Source: Gp6-AA40 sp963818645 (lineage in GTDB: Bacteria > Acidobacteriota > Vicinamibacteria > Vicinamibacterales > UBA2999). Taken from it: a stretch of DNA of 64,000 nt. Shown in pieces: positions 49,207 to 57,708 of the stretch. Made by a program: the position numbers and the translations under genes. Below the pieces are notes generated by a model. That model was not told the origin of the DNA. It saw only the letters and a program-made list of their open reading frames with translations, and made no database searches. The stretch spans positions 41,586 through 105,585 of the forward strand of contig CAWFTF010000015.1 in the NCBI GenBank assembly GCA_963818645.1. The letters are read 5' to 3'. The stretch's first letter is position 1; every line of letters starts with the position of its first letter.

Positions 49207-51840
49207 ATGTGGCGCTGGTTTTACGCCATTCGTGCCCGGTTGCATGCCCTCGTGGGTTCGGCGCGCTCGGATCGGGATCTGAACGACGAGCTGTCGTTCC
49301 ACGTCGCCATGCAGAAGCACGCAAACGAAGTGCGTGGTATGAGCAGCGCAGAGGCGGAGCGGCGGGCGCGGCTTTCGCTCGACGGAGTTCAGCAGCTCAA
49401 GGAGCGGTTGCACGAACAGCGATCGATCCCCTGGTTCGACCATCTTCGCCAGGACGTGACCTTCGCCATCCGGATGATCTTCCGCACGAAGGTCGTCAGT
49501 CTGGCCGTGATCGTGACGTTCGCGCTCGGCATCGGAGCAAACACCGCAATCTTCTCGCTCATCGACAGCGTGCTCCTGTCGCCGCTGCCCTACGACTCGC
49601 CCGATCGAATCGTGACCGTCGAGCCGTTCTGGACGAACACGGGGCAGGCAAACACCGTGTCGTCGGCACCGGATTTTCGCGACTGGCGACAGCAGAATCA
49701 CGTCTTCGATTCCATGGCCTTTCACGCGGGACGAGAGGTCAGAGTCGTTGCGAACGGCACGCCCACATTCGCGTCCGTTCAGCTGGTCACGCCTGACTTC
49801 TTCAACGTGTTCGGCGTTCGCCCGACCACAGGACGGCTGTGGTCGGAGACGGAGGAAAGGACTCCGCTCGCGGTCGTGAGCCACGCCTGGGCGATCGGTC
49901 AGTTCGGCAACGTAGACGCCGCCATCGGGAAGACGATCGAAGCCGTCGGACAACCGCTCGAGATCGTTGGCGTGGCTTCACCCGGATTCGCTTATCCGGG
50001 ATCGACCGACATCTGGGCGTCGAGCTCGCTGATTCCGCTCAACTCGAACCGCAACGGGCACAACTACTTCGTCGTCGGAAAACTCAAGTCTGGCGTCAGG
50101 CTCGAGGACGCGCGCGCCGAGATGCGCGACATTGCGGCCCGCCTCGAGAAAGAGCATCCCGAAAACCGTTTCAAGTCGATCGCGATCACACCGATGCGCG
50201 ACAAGTTGACCAGCGGGGCACAGACGACGTTGTGGCTGTTGTTCGGAACCGTCGTCGGCGTGCTGCTCATCGCGTGTGTCAACGTCGCCCATTTGCAGTT
50301 GGCGCGTGCCGCCGGACGCGGTCGTGAGATGGCCGTGCGGTCGGCGATTGGCGCTGGCCCGGGTCGTCTCACGCGGCAGATTCTCACAGAGAACGTCGTG
50401 CTCGGTTTCGTTGGCTGCCTTGTCGGTGTGCTGTTTGGATCGCTCACGCTGCAGGTCTTTCTTTCGATGGCGCCTGCCGACGTTCCACGGCTGAATGAAG
50501 TGCATATCAACGGACGTGTCCTGCTCTTCACGCTTGCCGTGACGACGCTGTGCAGCCTCCTCTTCGGCATCGGGCCCGCAAGTCGCGTGTCGCGAGCGGA
50601 TGTCTCATCGGGGCTGCGTCACCAGGCCACGAGAGGATCGATTCGAGGCATGGCGCCGCGAGTGCGGTCGACACTCGTCGTTGCCGAGGTCGCGTTGTCG
50701 CTCGTGCTGCTGATCGCATCAGGGCTGCTTCTTCGATCGTTCATCCGGCTCAGTCACGTGGATCTCGGGTTCTCCACTGACCGGGTTCTTGTGACGACGA
50801 CGTCGTATCCGACGACAGGCCCGTTTGGCGGGACCGAAGCCACAGGCTTCTATCGCGATCTCATCGCGCAGGTTCGAACATTACCTGGTGTCCGTCACTC
50901 CGCGGGTGTGATGACGATGCCATTCGACTCGTTTCGAGCGACCTCTGGCTATGCGATCGATGGGGGCCCGACCTACCGGGAAAACGAGCGCCCGCTGGCC
51001 GAGCTTCAGATCGTCACGCCGGGATACTTCGACACCGTGAACACTCCAATTCGTCTCGGTCGGGATTTCGGCGATGGTGATCAGCTCGGGCGTCCGCAGG
51101 TCGCGATCGTGAACGAGCGACTGGCGCGGGAGGCCTTCGGCACCGACGATCCGCTGGGGCGAATCATCCGCACTGGGATGACACCTGAATCGATGAAAGG
51201 GATGCAGATTGTTGGCGTGGTGGCGGACGCTCGGCAGCGATCGCCTGAGACACCGGCGCGTCCAGAGATCTTCATGCCCTACCTTCAGCATCCCGGGCCG
51301 GGCTCGCGGCTCACGCTGCTGACGCAGACTTCGCTCGATCCGGGCGTGCTGACAGGGTCGATCCGAGAAGCGTCGCGAACGCTGAATTCAGGCGTCCCGA
51401 TGCGCTTCTCGACGATGGAAGACGTGTTCAACAAGGCGTTGGCGTATCCACGTTTCAGGACTGTTCTCGTCGCGTCGTTCGCGCTGCTGGCGGTGATGCT
51501 TGCACTCGTCGGGATCTACAGCGTGCTCTCGTATCTCGTCGCCGAGCAGACGCCGGAGATCGGCGTGCGGCTGGCGCTGGGCGCTCTTCGGCGCGACATC
51601 TTCAACCGTGTGATCGGCGGGAGCATGAGGCTCGTCTTCGGCGGGGTGATCGTCGGACTGGTGCTTGCGCTGATCGCGGCGAAGGCGATCGAGACGATGC
51701 TCTTCGACGTGAGCGCGCGCGATCCGATGACGATCGTGGCGGTGATTGCGCTGCTCGCGGTCACGGCTCTGACGGCCAGCAGCATTCCCGCACTGCGCGC
51801 CGCATCGGTGGATCCGCTTGTTGCGCTTCGTGACGAGTGA
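49207..51840 (+). CDS. acidobacterial duplicated orphan permease (ADOP)
   Basis: 877 residues. A cytosolic N-terminal segment of about 85 residues (LNDELSFHVAMQKHANEVRG) is followed by two FtsX-like permease modules with large periplasmic MacB-type loops. Membrane parts include VVSLAVIVTFALGIGANTAI near the start, ESMKGMQIVGVVADARQRSP in the second loop, and GIYSVLSYLVAEQTPEIGVR near the end, where the EIGVRLALGA box is the FtsX hallmark. Family members (TIGR03434) lack a cognate ABC ATPase gene, as here, so energy coupling is unknown. The family is a strong marker for Acidobacteriota. Confidence 0.95.
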   Translation: MWRWFYAIRARLHALVGSARSDRDLNDELSFHVAMQKHANEVRGMSSAEAERRARLSLDGVQQLKERLHEQRSIPWFDHLRQDVTFAIRMIFRTKVVSLAVIVTFALGIGANTAIFSLIDSVLLSPLPYDSPDRIVTVEPFWTNTGQANTVSSAPDFRDWRQQNHVFDSMAFHAGREVRVVANGTPTFASVQLVTPDFFNVFGVRPTTGRLWSETEERTPLAVVSHAWAIGQFGNVDAAIGKTIEAVGQPLEIVGVASPGFAYPGSTDIWASSSLIPLNSNRNGHNYFVVGKLKSGVRLEDARAEMRDIAARLEKEHPENRFKSIAITPMRDKLTSGAQTTLWLLFGTVVGVLLIACVNVAHLQLARAAGRGREMAVRSAIGAGPGRLTRQILTENVVLGFVGCLVGVLFGSLTLQVFLSMAPADVPRLNEVHINGRVLLFTLAVTTLCSLLFGIGPASRVSRADVSSGLRHQATRGSIRGMAPRVRSTLVVAEVALSLVLLIASGLLLRSFIRLSHVDLGFSTDRVLVTTTSYPTTGPFGGTEATGFYRDLIAQVRTLPGVRHSAGVMTMPFDSFRATSGYAIDGGPTYRENERPLAELQIVTPGYFDTVNTPIRLGRDFGDGDQLGRPQVAIVNERLAREAFGTDDPLGRIIRTGMTPESMKGMQIVGVVADARQRSPETPARPEIFMPYLQHPGPGSRLTLLTQTSLDPGVLTGSIREASRTLNSGVPMRFSTMEDVFNKALAYPRFRTVLVASFALLAVMLALVGIYSVLSYLVAEQTPEIGVRLALGALRRDIFNRVIGGSMRLVFGGVIVGLVLALIAAKAIETMLFDVSARDPMTIVAVIALLAVTALTASSIPALRAASVDPLVALRDE

Positions 51841-51843
51841 GCG

Positions 51844-51957
51844 TCTCCGGTCCTCAGTCCTCGGTCCATCAGTCCTCGCCTAGTGCCTTGCACCGCAAGC
51901 TGGAGTGGCGAATCCCGAATCCCGAATCCCGAATCCCGAGTCCCGGGTCCCGGATCC
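51844..51957. repeat. two heptamer arrays, TCCTCAG and CGAATCC types
   Basis: TCCTCAG, TCCTCGG and relatives at 51844-51880, then CGAATCC four times, CGAGTCC, CGGGTCC and CGGATCC at 51909-51957. They fill the space between the convergent ADOP and amidase genes; the first begins four bases after the ADOP stop. Confidence 0.9.
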
Positions 51958-51960
51958 CGC

Positions 51961-53562
51961 TCAATTCAGTGGAATCGTCGGCAGAAACTTCGGCGGCTTG
52001 CGCTGCCTGCTGGCTTGCTCGTATGCGAACGCGAGGCTGATGAGGCGCGATTCGCTCCACGCCCGCCCCATGAAGAGGACCCCGACCGGCAGCTCGCCTG
52101 CCCAGCCGGCTGGCACCGTGATGCTCGGATAGCCGGCGACGGCTGCGGGAGTGGACCCGCCGCCGGTGATGTGATCGCCATTCACGAGGTCTGTCGGCCA
52201 TGCCGGTCCCAGCGTCGGCACCACCAGCGCATCCAGCTTGTGCATCGTCATCACCGCATCGATGCCTTCGTCGCGCGCGAGCCGCCGGCACTGCGTCGCG
52301 GCGGCACGGTATTCGGGTGAGGTCAGCGGGCCCTTGCTTTCAGCGCGGATGAACAGCTCCTGACCGAAGTAGGGCATCTCGCGGGCGCGCTCCCGTTCGT
52401 TGAACGCGATGAGATCCTTCAGCGTGCTCGCCGCCGCTGCCGATCCGCGCGTGGCCAGATACGAATTGAGATCGGATTTGAGCTCGTACAGCAGCACCTC
52501 GATCTCGCACGCGTCGAGCCGTGCGGCCGTCGGGATATCTGCAGGGTCCACGATGGTTGCGCCCTGTGCCTTCATCACGGCGATCGCGGCGTCAACTGCG
52601 GCGTCGGCCGGCGCGCTGTATCCGAAATACTGCGCGCGCGGGACGCCGATGCGCGCGCTTTTGAGCGCGTCGGCCTTCAGTGCGGCTGTGTAGTCTTCGC
52701 GTGCCGCGGGCGCTGCAGCCATGGCCGCATCCCGCTGATCGACGCCGACCATTCCGTTCAACAGCGCGGCTGCGTCCGCCACCGTGCGCGCCATGGGGCC
52801 GGCGGTGTCCTGCGAGTGAGCGATCGGAATGATTCCCGTGCGGCTCACGAGTCCGATCGTGGGCTTGATGCCGACGAGCGCGCTCACCGCCGAGGGACAC
52901 ACCACCGAACCATCTGTCTCTGTGCCGACGCCCACCGTTGCGAGACTGGCGGCGATGGCTGCGCCCGTGCCTGAACTCGATCCACACGGATTTCGATCGA
53001 GCACGTAGGGGTTCTTCACCTGGCCACCGCGCGCGCTCCAGCCGCTCGTCGACTTTGCCGAGCGGATGTTGGCCCACTCGCTCAGGTTCGTCTTGCCCAG
53101 GATCACGACGCCGGCCGCTCGCAGCCGTTCGACGACGAACGCATCGCGCGGTGCGGGTCCGCCCGTGAGCGCGAGCGAGCCAGCCGTCGTCAGCATCTTG
53201 TCGCCGGTGTCGATGTTGTCTTTGATCAGGATCGGGATGCCGTGCAGCGGGCCGCGCGGGCCCTTGGCTTTCCGCTCTGCGTCGAGTGCGTCGGCGATCG
53301 CGAGTGCGTCCGGGTTCGTTTCGATGACGGAGCGCAGGGTAGGACCAGCGCCATCGATCTGCGCGATGCGCTGCAGATAGAGCTCAACCAGACGACGTGA
53401 TGTGTACCGGCCAGATGTCATCCCGTCCTGAAGTTGGGCGACGGACAGTTCGTTCAGCTCGAATTCTGGTGTTGAAGGTCGTGGCGGGCTTTCGCGCACC
53501 TCGCCGCGACAGGCGATGCTGATTGCGAGCAGGGCAACGCTGCCAAGCAAACGGACGAGCAT
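51961..53562 (-). CDS. amidase-signature lipoprotein
   Basis: 533 residues. A lipoprotein signal peptide ends in AISIAC with lipidated Cys19. The amidase-signature Ser-cisSer-Lys triad is present: Lys in IPILIKDNIDTGD, Ser in NPCGSSSGTGAAIAASL and Ser in TETDGSVVCPSAVSALVG. Such enzymes hydrolyse amides of many kinds; a lipid-anchored envelope enzyme could process peptides or cell-wall fragments. The ATG opening MLVRLLGSVALLAI fixes the lipobox. TATAGT just upstream on this strand is a likely -10 box. It is transcribed away from the DUF1800 gene, with a long heptamer array between. Confidence 0.92.
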   Translation of the reverse strand: MLVRLLGSVALLAISIACRGEVRESPPRPSTPEFELNELSVAQLQDGMTSGRYTSRRLVELYLQRIAQIDGAGPTLRSVIETNPDALAIADALDAERKAKGPRGPLHGIPILIKDNIDTGDKMLTTAGSLALTGGPAPRDAFVVERLRAAGVVILGKTNLSEWANIRSAKSTSGWSARGGQVKNPYVLDRNPCGSSSGTGAAIAASLATVGVGTETDGSVVCPSAVSALVGIKPTIGLVSRTGIIPIAHSQDTAGPMARTVADAAALLNGMVGVDQRDAAMAAAPAAREDYTAALKADALKSARIGVPRAQYFGYSAPADAAVDAAIAVMKAQGATIVDPADIPTAARLDACEIEVLLYELKSDLNSYLATRGSAAAASTLKDLIAFNERERAREMPYFGQELFIRAESKGPLTSPEYRAAATQCRRLARDEGIDAVMTMHKLDALVVPTLGPAWPTDLVNGDHITGGGSTPAAVAGYPSITVPAGWAGELPVGVLFMGRAWSESRLISLAFAYEQASRQRKPPKFLPTIPLN

Positions 53563-53569
53563 GCGGAGA

Positions 53570-53575
53570 ACTATA
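53570..53575 (-). promoter_or_regulatory. candidate -10 box (TATAGT) for the amidase gene
   Basis: Read on the minus strand, TATAGT ends 7 bases before the amidase ATG, so the transcript would be nearly leaderless. The sequence beyond is heptamer repeat and shows no consensus -35. Confidence 0.3.
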
Positions 53576-53580
53576 GCGAG

Positions 53581-53684
53581 TCCACGGTCTTCAGTCCCCG
53601 GTCCCCGAGTCACCCCGAATCCCGAATCCCGAACCCCGAACCCCGAATCCCGAATCCCGGGCCCCGGATCCCGGGCCCCGAGGC
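53581..53684. repeat. composite heptamer array in a divergent promoter region, about 14 units
   Basis: Starts as TCCACGG, TCTTCAG, TCCCCGG (AGTCC type) and passes into CCGAATC, CCGAATC, CCGAACC, CCGAACC, CCGAATC, CCGAATC, CCGGGCC, CCGGATC, CCGGGCC, CCGAGGC. It shows a transition between two unit types within one array. Confidence 0.95.
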
Positions 53685-53690
53685 TATAAT
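53685..53690 (+). promoter_or_regulatory. candidate -10 box (TATAAT) for the DUF1800 operon
   Basis: A consensus TATAAT directly follows the last heptamer unit, 18 bases before the ATG, with GCGAGGG as ribosome site between. No clear -35 is visible in the repeat. Confidence 0.45.
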
Positions 53691-53708
53691 CGCGCCGCGA
53701 GGGTTGCC

Positions 53709-55520
53709 ATGACCCGCGGTTCGCTTCGCCCCCTTCTCGTCGTCCTCCTGTTCAGTGTTTGTGCGCTCACCGTCCCAGCCAGCGCATGGGTTGATCCGCC
53801 TGATGGCTGGAAGGGCGATCTGGCTCCCATCTCCGCCTCGGACTGGAACGCCCAGCGTGCGGCGCATCTGATCGAACGAGCCGGCTTTGGCGCGACACCG
53901 GAGGAGATCAGTCGCCTTGCGGCGATGACACCCGAACGCGCGGTGGCGAGCCTCGTTGACTACGAAGCGATTGACGCAAGCGCCCTGAAGCCGTTCGAGG
54001 AATCCGGCATCTGGGATCCGGGGATGGATCCGTTTCCGCCAAGTCGAGCAGAGGCTGTTCGGCGCGCTCGCGAGCACGGCGAAGGGCTCGGCGAAAAAGT
54101 CCTGCCTCCCGGCACGCAGCGTCGTCTGCAGCCAGTCGTCGACAAGTTCTTCTACAGCCTCACGGCCAACAACATCGAGACACAGCGGCTCGGGCTGTGG
54201 TGGGCGAAGCGAATGCTCGTCACGCCGCGGCCGCTCGAAGAGAAGCTGACGCTCTTCTGGCACGGTCATTTCGCGACCGGACAGAACAAGGTGCGCGACT
54301 ACCGGATGCTGTTCCAGCAGAACCGGATGCTGCGCGCGAACGCATCTGGCAACCTGCGCGATCTGCTGGTCGGGATCCTGACGGATCCCGGGATGCTCGT
54401 CTATCTGGACAACGGCGAGAACATCAAGAGCCATCCGAACGAGAACTTCGGTCGTGAGCTGCTGGAGCTGTTCACGATGGGCGTCGGCAACTACAGCGAG
54501 CGCGATGTGCGCGAGGCAGCGCGCGCGTTTACTGGCTGGACCAACGACGTGCTGACGTACAAGTTCGACTCTGCAGAGCACGACTTCGGCAACAAGACGT
54601 TCCTCGGACGCACCGGAGCGTTGAACGGCGACGACATCATCGACACGATCCTCGCGCAGCCGGTGACGGGCGAGTTCGTGGCCGGCAAGCTGTATCGCTA
54701 CTTCGTGCGGGAGGACATCTCGAGCGACGTCAAAGCCGAACTCGGACGTTCATTCCGCGCGAGCGGCTATCAGATCAAGCCGCTCATGCGGCGGATGCTG
54801 CTGTCGAAGGACTTCTACAGCGCTCCGTCGGTCGCGACTCAGATCAAGAGCCCGGTTCATCTCGTCGTCTCGACCTACAGGAAGATGGGCTTGCGTGACG
54901 TGCCGACGATTCCGGACTTCGGTCGCATGACGGGAGGCCTGGGCCAGACGTTGTTCGAGCCGCCCAACGTGGCCGGGTGGGCCGGTGGCCGCACGTGGAT
55001 CACACCAGCCACGCTCCTGCAGCGCGGGAATCTGTTCCGCGACGTGATGTTCCCCGACGTCAAAGGATTCCGTCCGCCCGATCGCGCGATGTCCGCTACC
55101 GACACGCGCGTCGGTGAACGCCTGGCGCAGGGCATGAACATCACCGAGGCCACCCGTGAAGGCGATGCCGAGTCGAACAAGATGGTCGATCGCGACGAGG
55201 ACTACAACACGCGCTATGGCGGTTACGCCGGCAACCTGCTCGCGTTCAAACGCACGAAACTGATTCCGCGGCAGCCGGCGTCGATTGATGTGACCGCGAT
55301 GATCACTGGGGCTCATGCGGACACCGTGGACAAGGTTGTCGATCATCTCGTACACCGGTTCCTGAGCGTGCCGCTTGCGGACAAAGATCGCGCGGTGCTC
55401 GTGAGCTTCCTGCACGACAAACTCGGATCGTCAACCGTACGCCCGAGCGAGACACTGGAATCGTCGCTGCGCGAGTTGCTGTATCTGGTACTCAGCACGC
55501 CCGAATATCAGCTCGGCTAG
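53709..55520 (+). CDS. DUF1800 protein, exported
   Basis: 603 residues. Signal peptide (RPLLVVLLFSVCALTVPASA), then the DUF1800 pattern: RAAHLIERAGFGATPEEISR, LTLFWHGHFATGQNKVRDYR, NENFGRELLELFTMGVGNYS, DVREAARAFTGWTND, GKLYRYFVREDISSDVKAEL, and LGQTLFEPPNVAGWAGGRTW. DUF1800 is nearly always followed by a DUF1501 gene, as here, and both are exported; a joint role in handling sulfated or other polymers has been proposed but not shown. First gene of a four-gene plus-strand operon. Confidence 0.93.
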   Translation: MTRGSLRPLLVVLLFSVCALTVPASAWVDPPDGWKGDLAPISASDWNAQRAAHLIERAGFGATPEEISRLAAMTPERAVASLVDYEAIDASALKPFEESGIWDPGMDPFPPSRAEAVRRAREHGEGLGEKVLPPGTQRRLQPVVDKFFYSLTANNIETQRLGLWWAKRMLVTPRPLEEKLTLFWHGHFATGQNKVRDYRMLFQQNRMLRANASGNLRDLLVGILTDPGMLVYLDNGENIKSHPNENFGRELLELFTMGVGNYSERDVREAARAFTGWTNDVLTYKFDSAEHDFGNKTFLGRTGALNGDDIIDTILAQPVTGEFVAGKLYRYFVREDISSDVKAELGRSFRASGYQIKPLMRRMLLSKDFYSAPSVATQIKSPVHLVVSTYRKMGLRDVPTIPDFGRMTGGLGQTLFEPPNVAGWAGGRTWITPATLLQRGNLFRDVMFPDVKGFRPPDRAMSATDTRVGERLAQGMNITEATREGDAESNKMVDRDEDYNTRYGGYAGNLLAFKRTKLIPRQPASIDVTAMITGAHADTVDKVVDHLVHRFLSVPLADKDRAVLVSFLHDKLGSSTVRPSETLESSLRELLYLVLSTPEYQLG

Positions 55521-55531
55521 TGAGGTGCGGT

Positions 55532-56779
55532 ATGGTGCGCTGCAATTGTTCACGACGTGATTTCATCGCCCGAGGGATGTACGGTCTCGGCCTGAGTGCA
55601 GGACTTCCGTTCATCCTGAATCAGACGTCCGCCGCACTCGCCGCGCAGGCCCTTCAAGGCACGAGCATCGAGAAGCATCCGAACCGCATCCTCGTCGTCA
55701 TCGAGCTGTCGGGCGGCAATGACGGCCTGAATACGGTGGTGCCGTTCGGTGACGCGGAGTACTACAAGGCGCGGCCGAAGCTCGGGATTCCCGAGCGCGA
55801 GGTCATCAAGGTCGCCGACGGCTTTGGCTTCCATCCATCGATGGTGGGCTTCGAGCGTCTCTTCAAGGACGGCTCGCTTGCCGTCGTTCATGGCTGCGGC
55901 TACGACCACCCAAGCTTGTCGCATTTCTCCTCGATGGGTTTCTGGCACACCGGCGTGCCGAACGGCGGTGAGTCGCTCGGATGGCTCGGCAGGGTCGCAG
56001 ACGAGACACTCGACGCAAGTCAGCGCAATCTGATCGTCAATCTGGGGACATCGCAGTCGCTGGCGGTCCGCAGCCGCAAGCACTCACCGCTGGTGTTCGA
56101 CGATCCCGCCCGGTTCCGGCGCGACGGAACCGATGCCGAAAAGCAGGCACTTGCGGAGCTGAGTGAGACGCGCACCACGTCGAATGCGACGCTCGACTTC
56201 CTCGCGTCAACCGCGCACAACGCGACCGAGAGCTCAGACTTCGTTCGCAGTGCCTCGTCCGCGTATCGCACACCAGTGGACTACGGTCAGGGCGGAGGGC
56301 TGGCAGGGAACCTCCAACGTGTCGCCGCGCTGATCGCCGCTGAGATGCCGACGCGTCTCTACTACGTGACCTATCAGGGCAACAACTTCGACACGCATGT
56401 GCAGCAGGCCGACCTGCACAGCCGCCTTCTGATGTACACCGCCGACGCCGTTCGCGGCTTCATCGACGATGTGAAGCGGCTCGGGCGCGGAGACGACGTC
56501 GCGCTGATGATCTTCACGGAGTTCGGACGACGGGTGGAGGAGAACGGAAGCCTCGGCACCGATCACGGCACAGCAACGCCGATGTTCATCGTCGGGAAGA
56601 GCGTGAAGGGTGGCTTCTACGGGAAGGCGCCGAGCCTGACCGATCTCGACGACGGGAATCTGAAGATGACCACCGACTTCCGTCGTGTCTACGCGACGAT
56701 GACCGGCGAGTGGCTTGGTTGCAGCCAGACGCCGGCGATCCTGAGGGGGCAGTTTGAGACGTTCAAGGTATTCGCGTAG
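55532..56779 (+). CDS. DUF1501 protein, Tat-exported
   Basis: 415 residues. Tat signal CSRRDFIARGMYGLGLSAGL, then RILVVIELSGGNDGLNTVVP, GYDHPSLSHFSSMGFWHTG, ALMIFTEFGRRVEENGSLGT and DHGTATPMFIVGKSVKGG. The fold is sulfatase/alkaline phosphatase-like, with metal-ligand candidates Asp/Asn in SGGNDGLN and His in DHGTA; no activity is established. The ATG has GAGGTG five bases upstream and lies 11 bases after the DUF1800 stop. A GTG that overlaps that stop would add four residues. Confidence 0.93.
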   Translation: MVRCNCSRRDFIARGMYGLGLSAGLPFILNQTSAALAAQALQGTSIEKHPNRILVVIELSGGNDGLNTVVPFGDAEYYKARPKLGIPEREVIKVADGFGFHPSMVGFERLFKDGSLAVVHGCGYDHPSLSHFSSMGFWHTGVPNGGESLGWLGRVADETLDASQRNLIVNLGTSQSLAVRSRKHSPLVFDDPARFRRDGTDAEKQALAELSETRTTSNATLDFLASTAHNATESSDFVRSASSAYRTPVDYGQGGGLAGNLQRVAALIAAEMPTRLYYVTYQGNNFDTHVQQADLHSRLLMYTADAVRGFIDDVKRLGRGDDVALMIFTEFGRRVEENGSLGTDHGTATPMFIVGKSVKGGFYGKAPSLTDLDDGNLKMTTDFRRVYATMTGEWLGCSQTPAILRGQFETFKVFA

Positions 56780-56792
56780 CCACGGAGGTCAC

Positions 56793-57671
56793 GTGCGGTT
56801 CTCTATAGTCGTTCTCGGTCTTATCGCGGCTCTTGGTACGACGACGCTCGCACAGGCGCCGCAGGGTGGCGCTCCGGGCGGCCGCGGTGCTGCCGCGGGT
56901 CAAGTCGTCGAGAAGATTCGAGAGCTCAAGCCCAATCTCTACCTGATCACCGGCGCCGGCGCGAACACCCTCGTTCGCGTGACGCCCGAGGGCGTCATCG
57001 TCGTCGATACGAAGCTCGCGAGCGACGAGAACTACAAGCGGTTGATGGAGGAGATCGGCTCCGTCTCGAAGTTGCCGGTGAAGTACGTGATCAACACGCA
57101 CCATCATCCAGATCACGTCGGCAACAACCAGAAGTTCATCGACGCGGGTGCGCAGGTCGTCGGCCTCGACGCACTCAAGAAATACATGACCAGCGATCCC
57201 CGGACGAAGGACATTCCCGGTCCGCCGACCGTCACGTTCGCAAAGGACTACGTGTTGAGATTCGGCGGCGCTGTCGTCGAGGCGCACGCATACGGTCGTG
57301 GACACACCGGCGACGACACGATGGTGTATTTCCCGGACGCCAAGGTAGTCATGGTCAGCGACCAGATCACGAATGCGACACCGATCGTCGATTTCGCCAA
57401 CGGTGGAAGCGCGGTCGAGTGGACGCAGATCCTCGATGGCGTGCTGAAGCTGGATTTCGAGTCGGCGATTCCCGGGCGCGGCGAGCCGAAGACGCGCGCC
57501 GAGGTCCAGGCGTATCGCACGAACTTTGCGACGCTGCTCTCGCGCGCCACCGACGCAATCAAGGGCGGTGCAACGCGAGACACGCTCGCGATGCAGGTGA
57601 AGACCGACGACCTCGGGTGGCAATTCAATCCTCAGTTCTACGGGCAGCTATATGACGAGTTGAAAAAGTAG
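56793..57671 (+). CDS. exported metallo-beta-lactamase-fold hydrolase
   Basis: 292 residues with a signal peptide (SIVVLGLIAALGTTTLAQ). The zinc site motif NTHHHPDHVGNN (HxHxDH) is present, with a second His in YGRGHTGDDTMVYF, Asp in VMVSDQITN, and a C-terminal His replaced by other text (RGEPKTRAE). Related proteins include exported quinoprotein-relay-type and general MBL hydrolases; the substrate cannot be told. A Gly-rich stretch (GGAPGGRGAAAG) follows the signal peptide. GTG start with GGAGGT directly upstream, 13 bases after DUF1501, so likely cotranscribed. Confidence 0.88.
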   Translation: MRFSIVVLGLIAALGTTTLAQAPQGGAPGGRGAAAGQVVEKIRELKPNLYLITGAGANTLVRVTPEGVIVVDTKLASDENYKRLMEEIGSVSKLPVKYVINTHHHPDHVGNNQKFIDAGAQVVGLDALKKYMTSDPRTKDIPGPPTVTFAKDYVLRFGGAVVEAHAYGRGHTGDDTMVYFPDAKVVMVSDQITNATPIVDFANGGSAVEWTQILDGVLKLDFESAIPGRGEPKTRAEVQAYRTNFATLLSRATDAIKGGATRDTLAMQVKTDDLGWQFNPQFYGQLYDELKK

Positions 57672-57673
57672 AC

Positions 57674-57686
57674 GGGGTCAGACCCC
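57674..57686. repeat. 13-bp palindrome GGGGTCAGACCCC (copy 3 of 4)
   Basis: Two bases after the MBL stop; flanked by AGAC on the left as in copy 4. Confidence 0.85.
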
Positions 57687-57708
57687 ATCAAATCCGCGGA
57701 GGCTCCAG

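Noticed and set aside
53615..53684. Telomere-like or binding-site (iteron) array of a replication origin
   Set aside because: The same unit occurs at many unrelated loci and no replication gene or DnaA box cluster is present.
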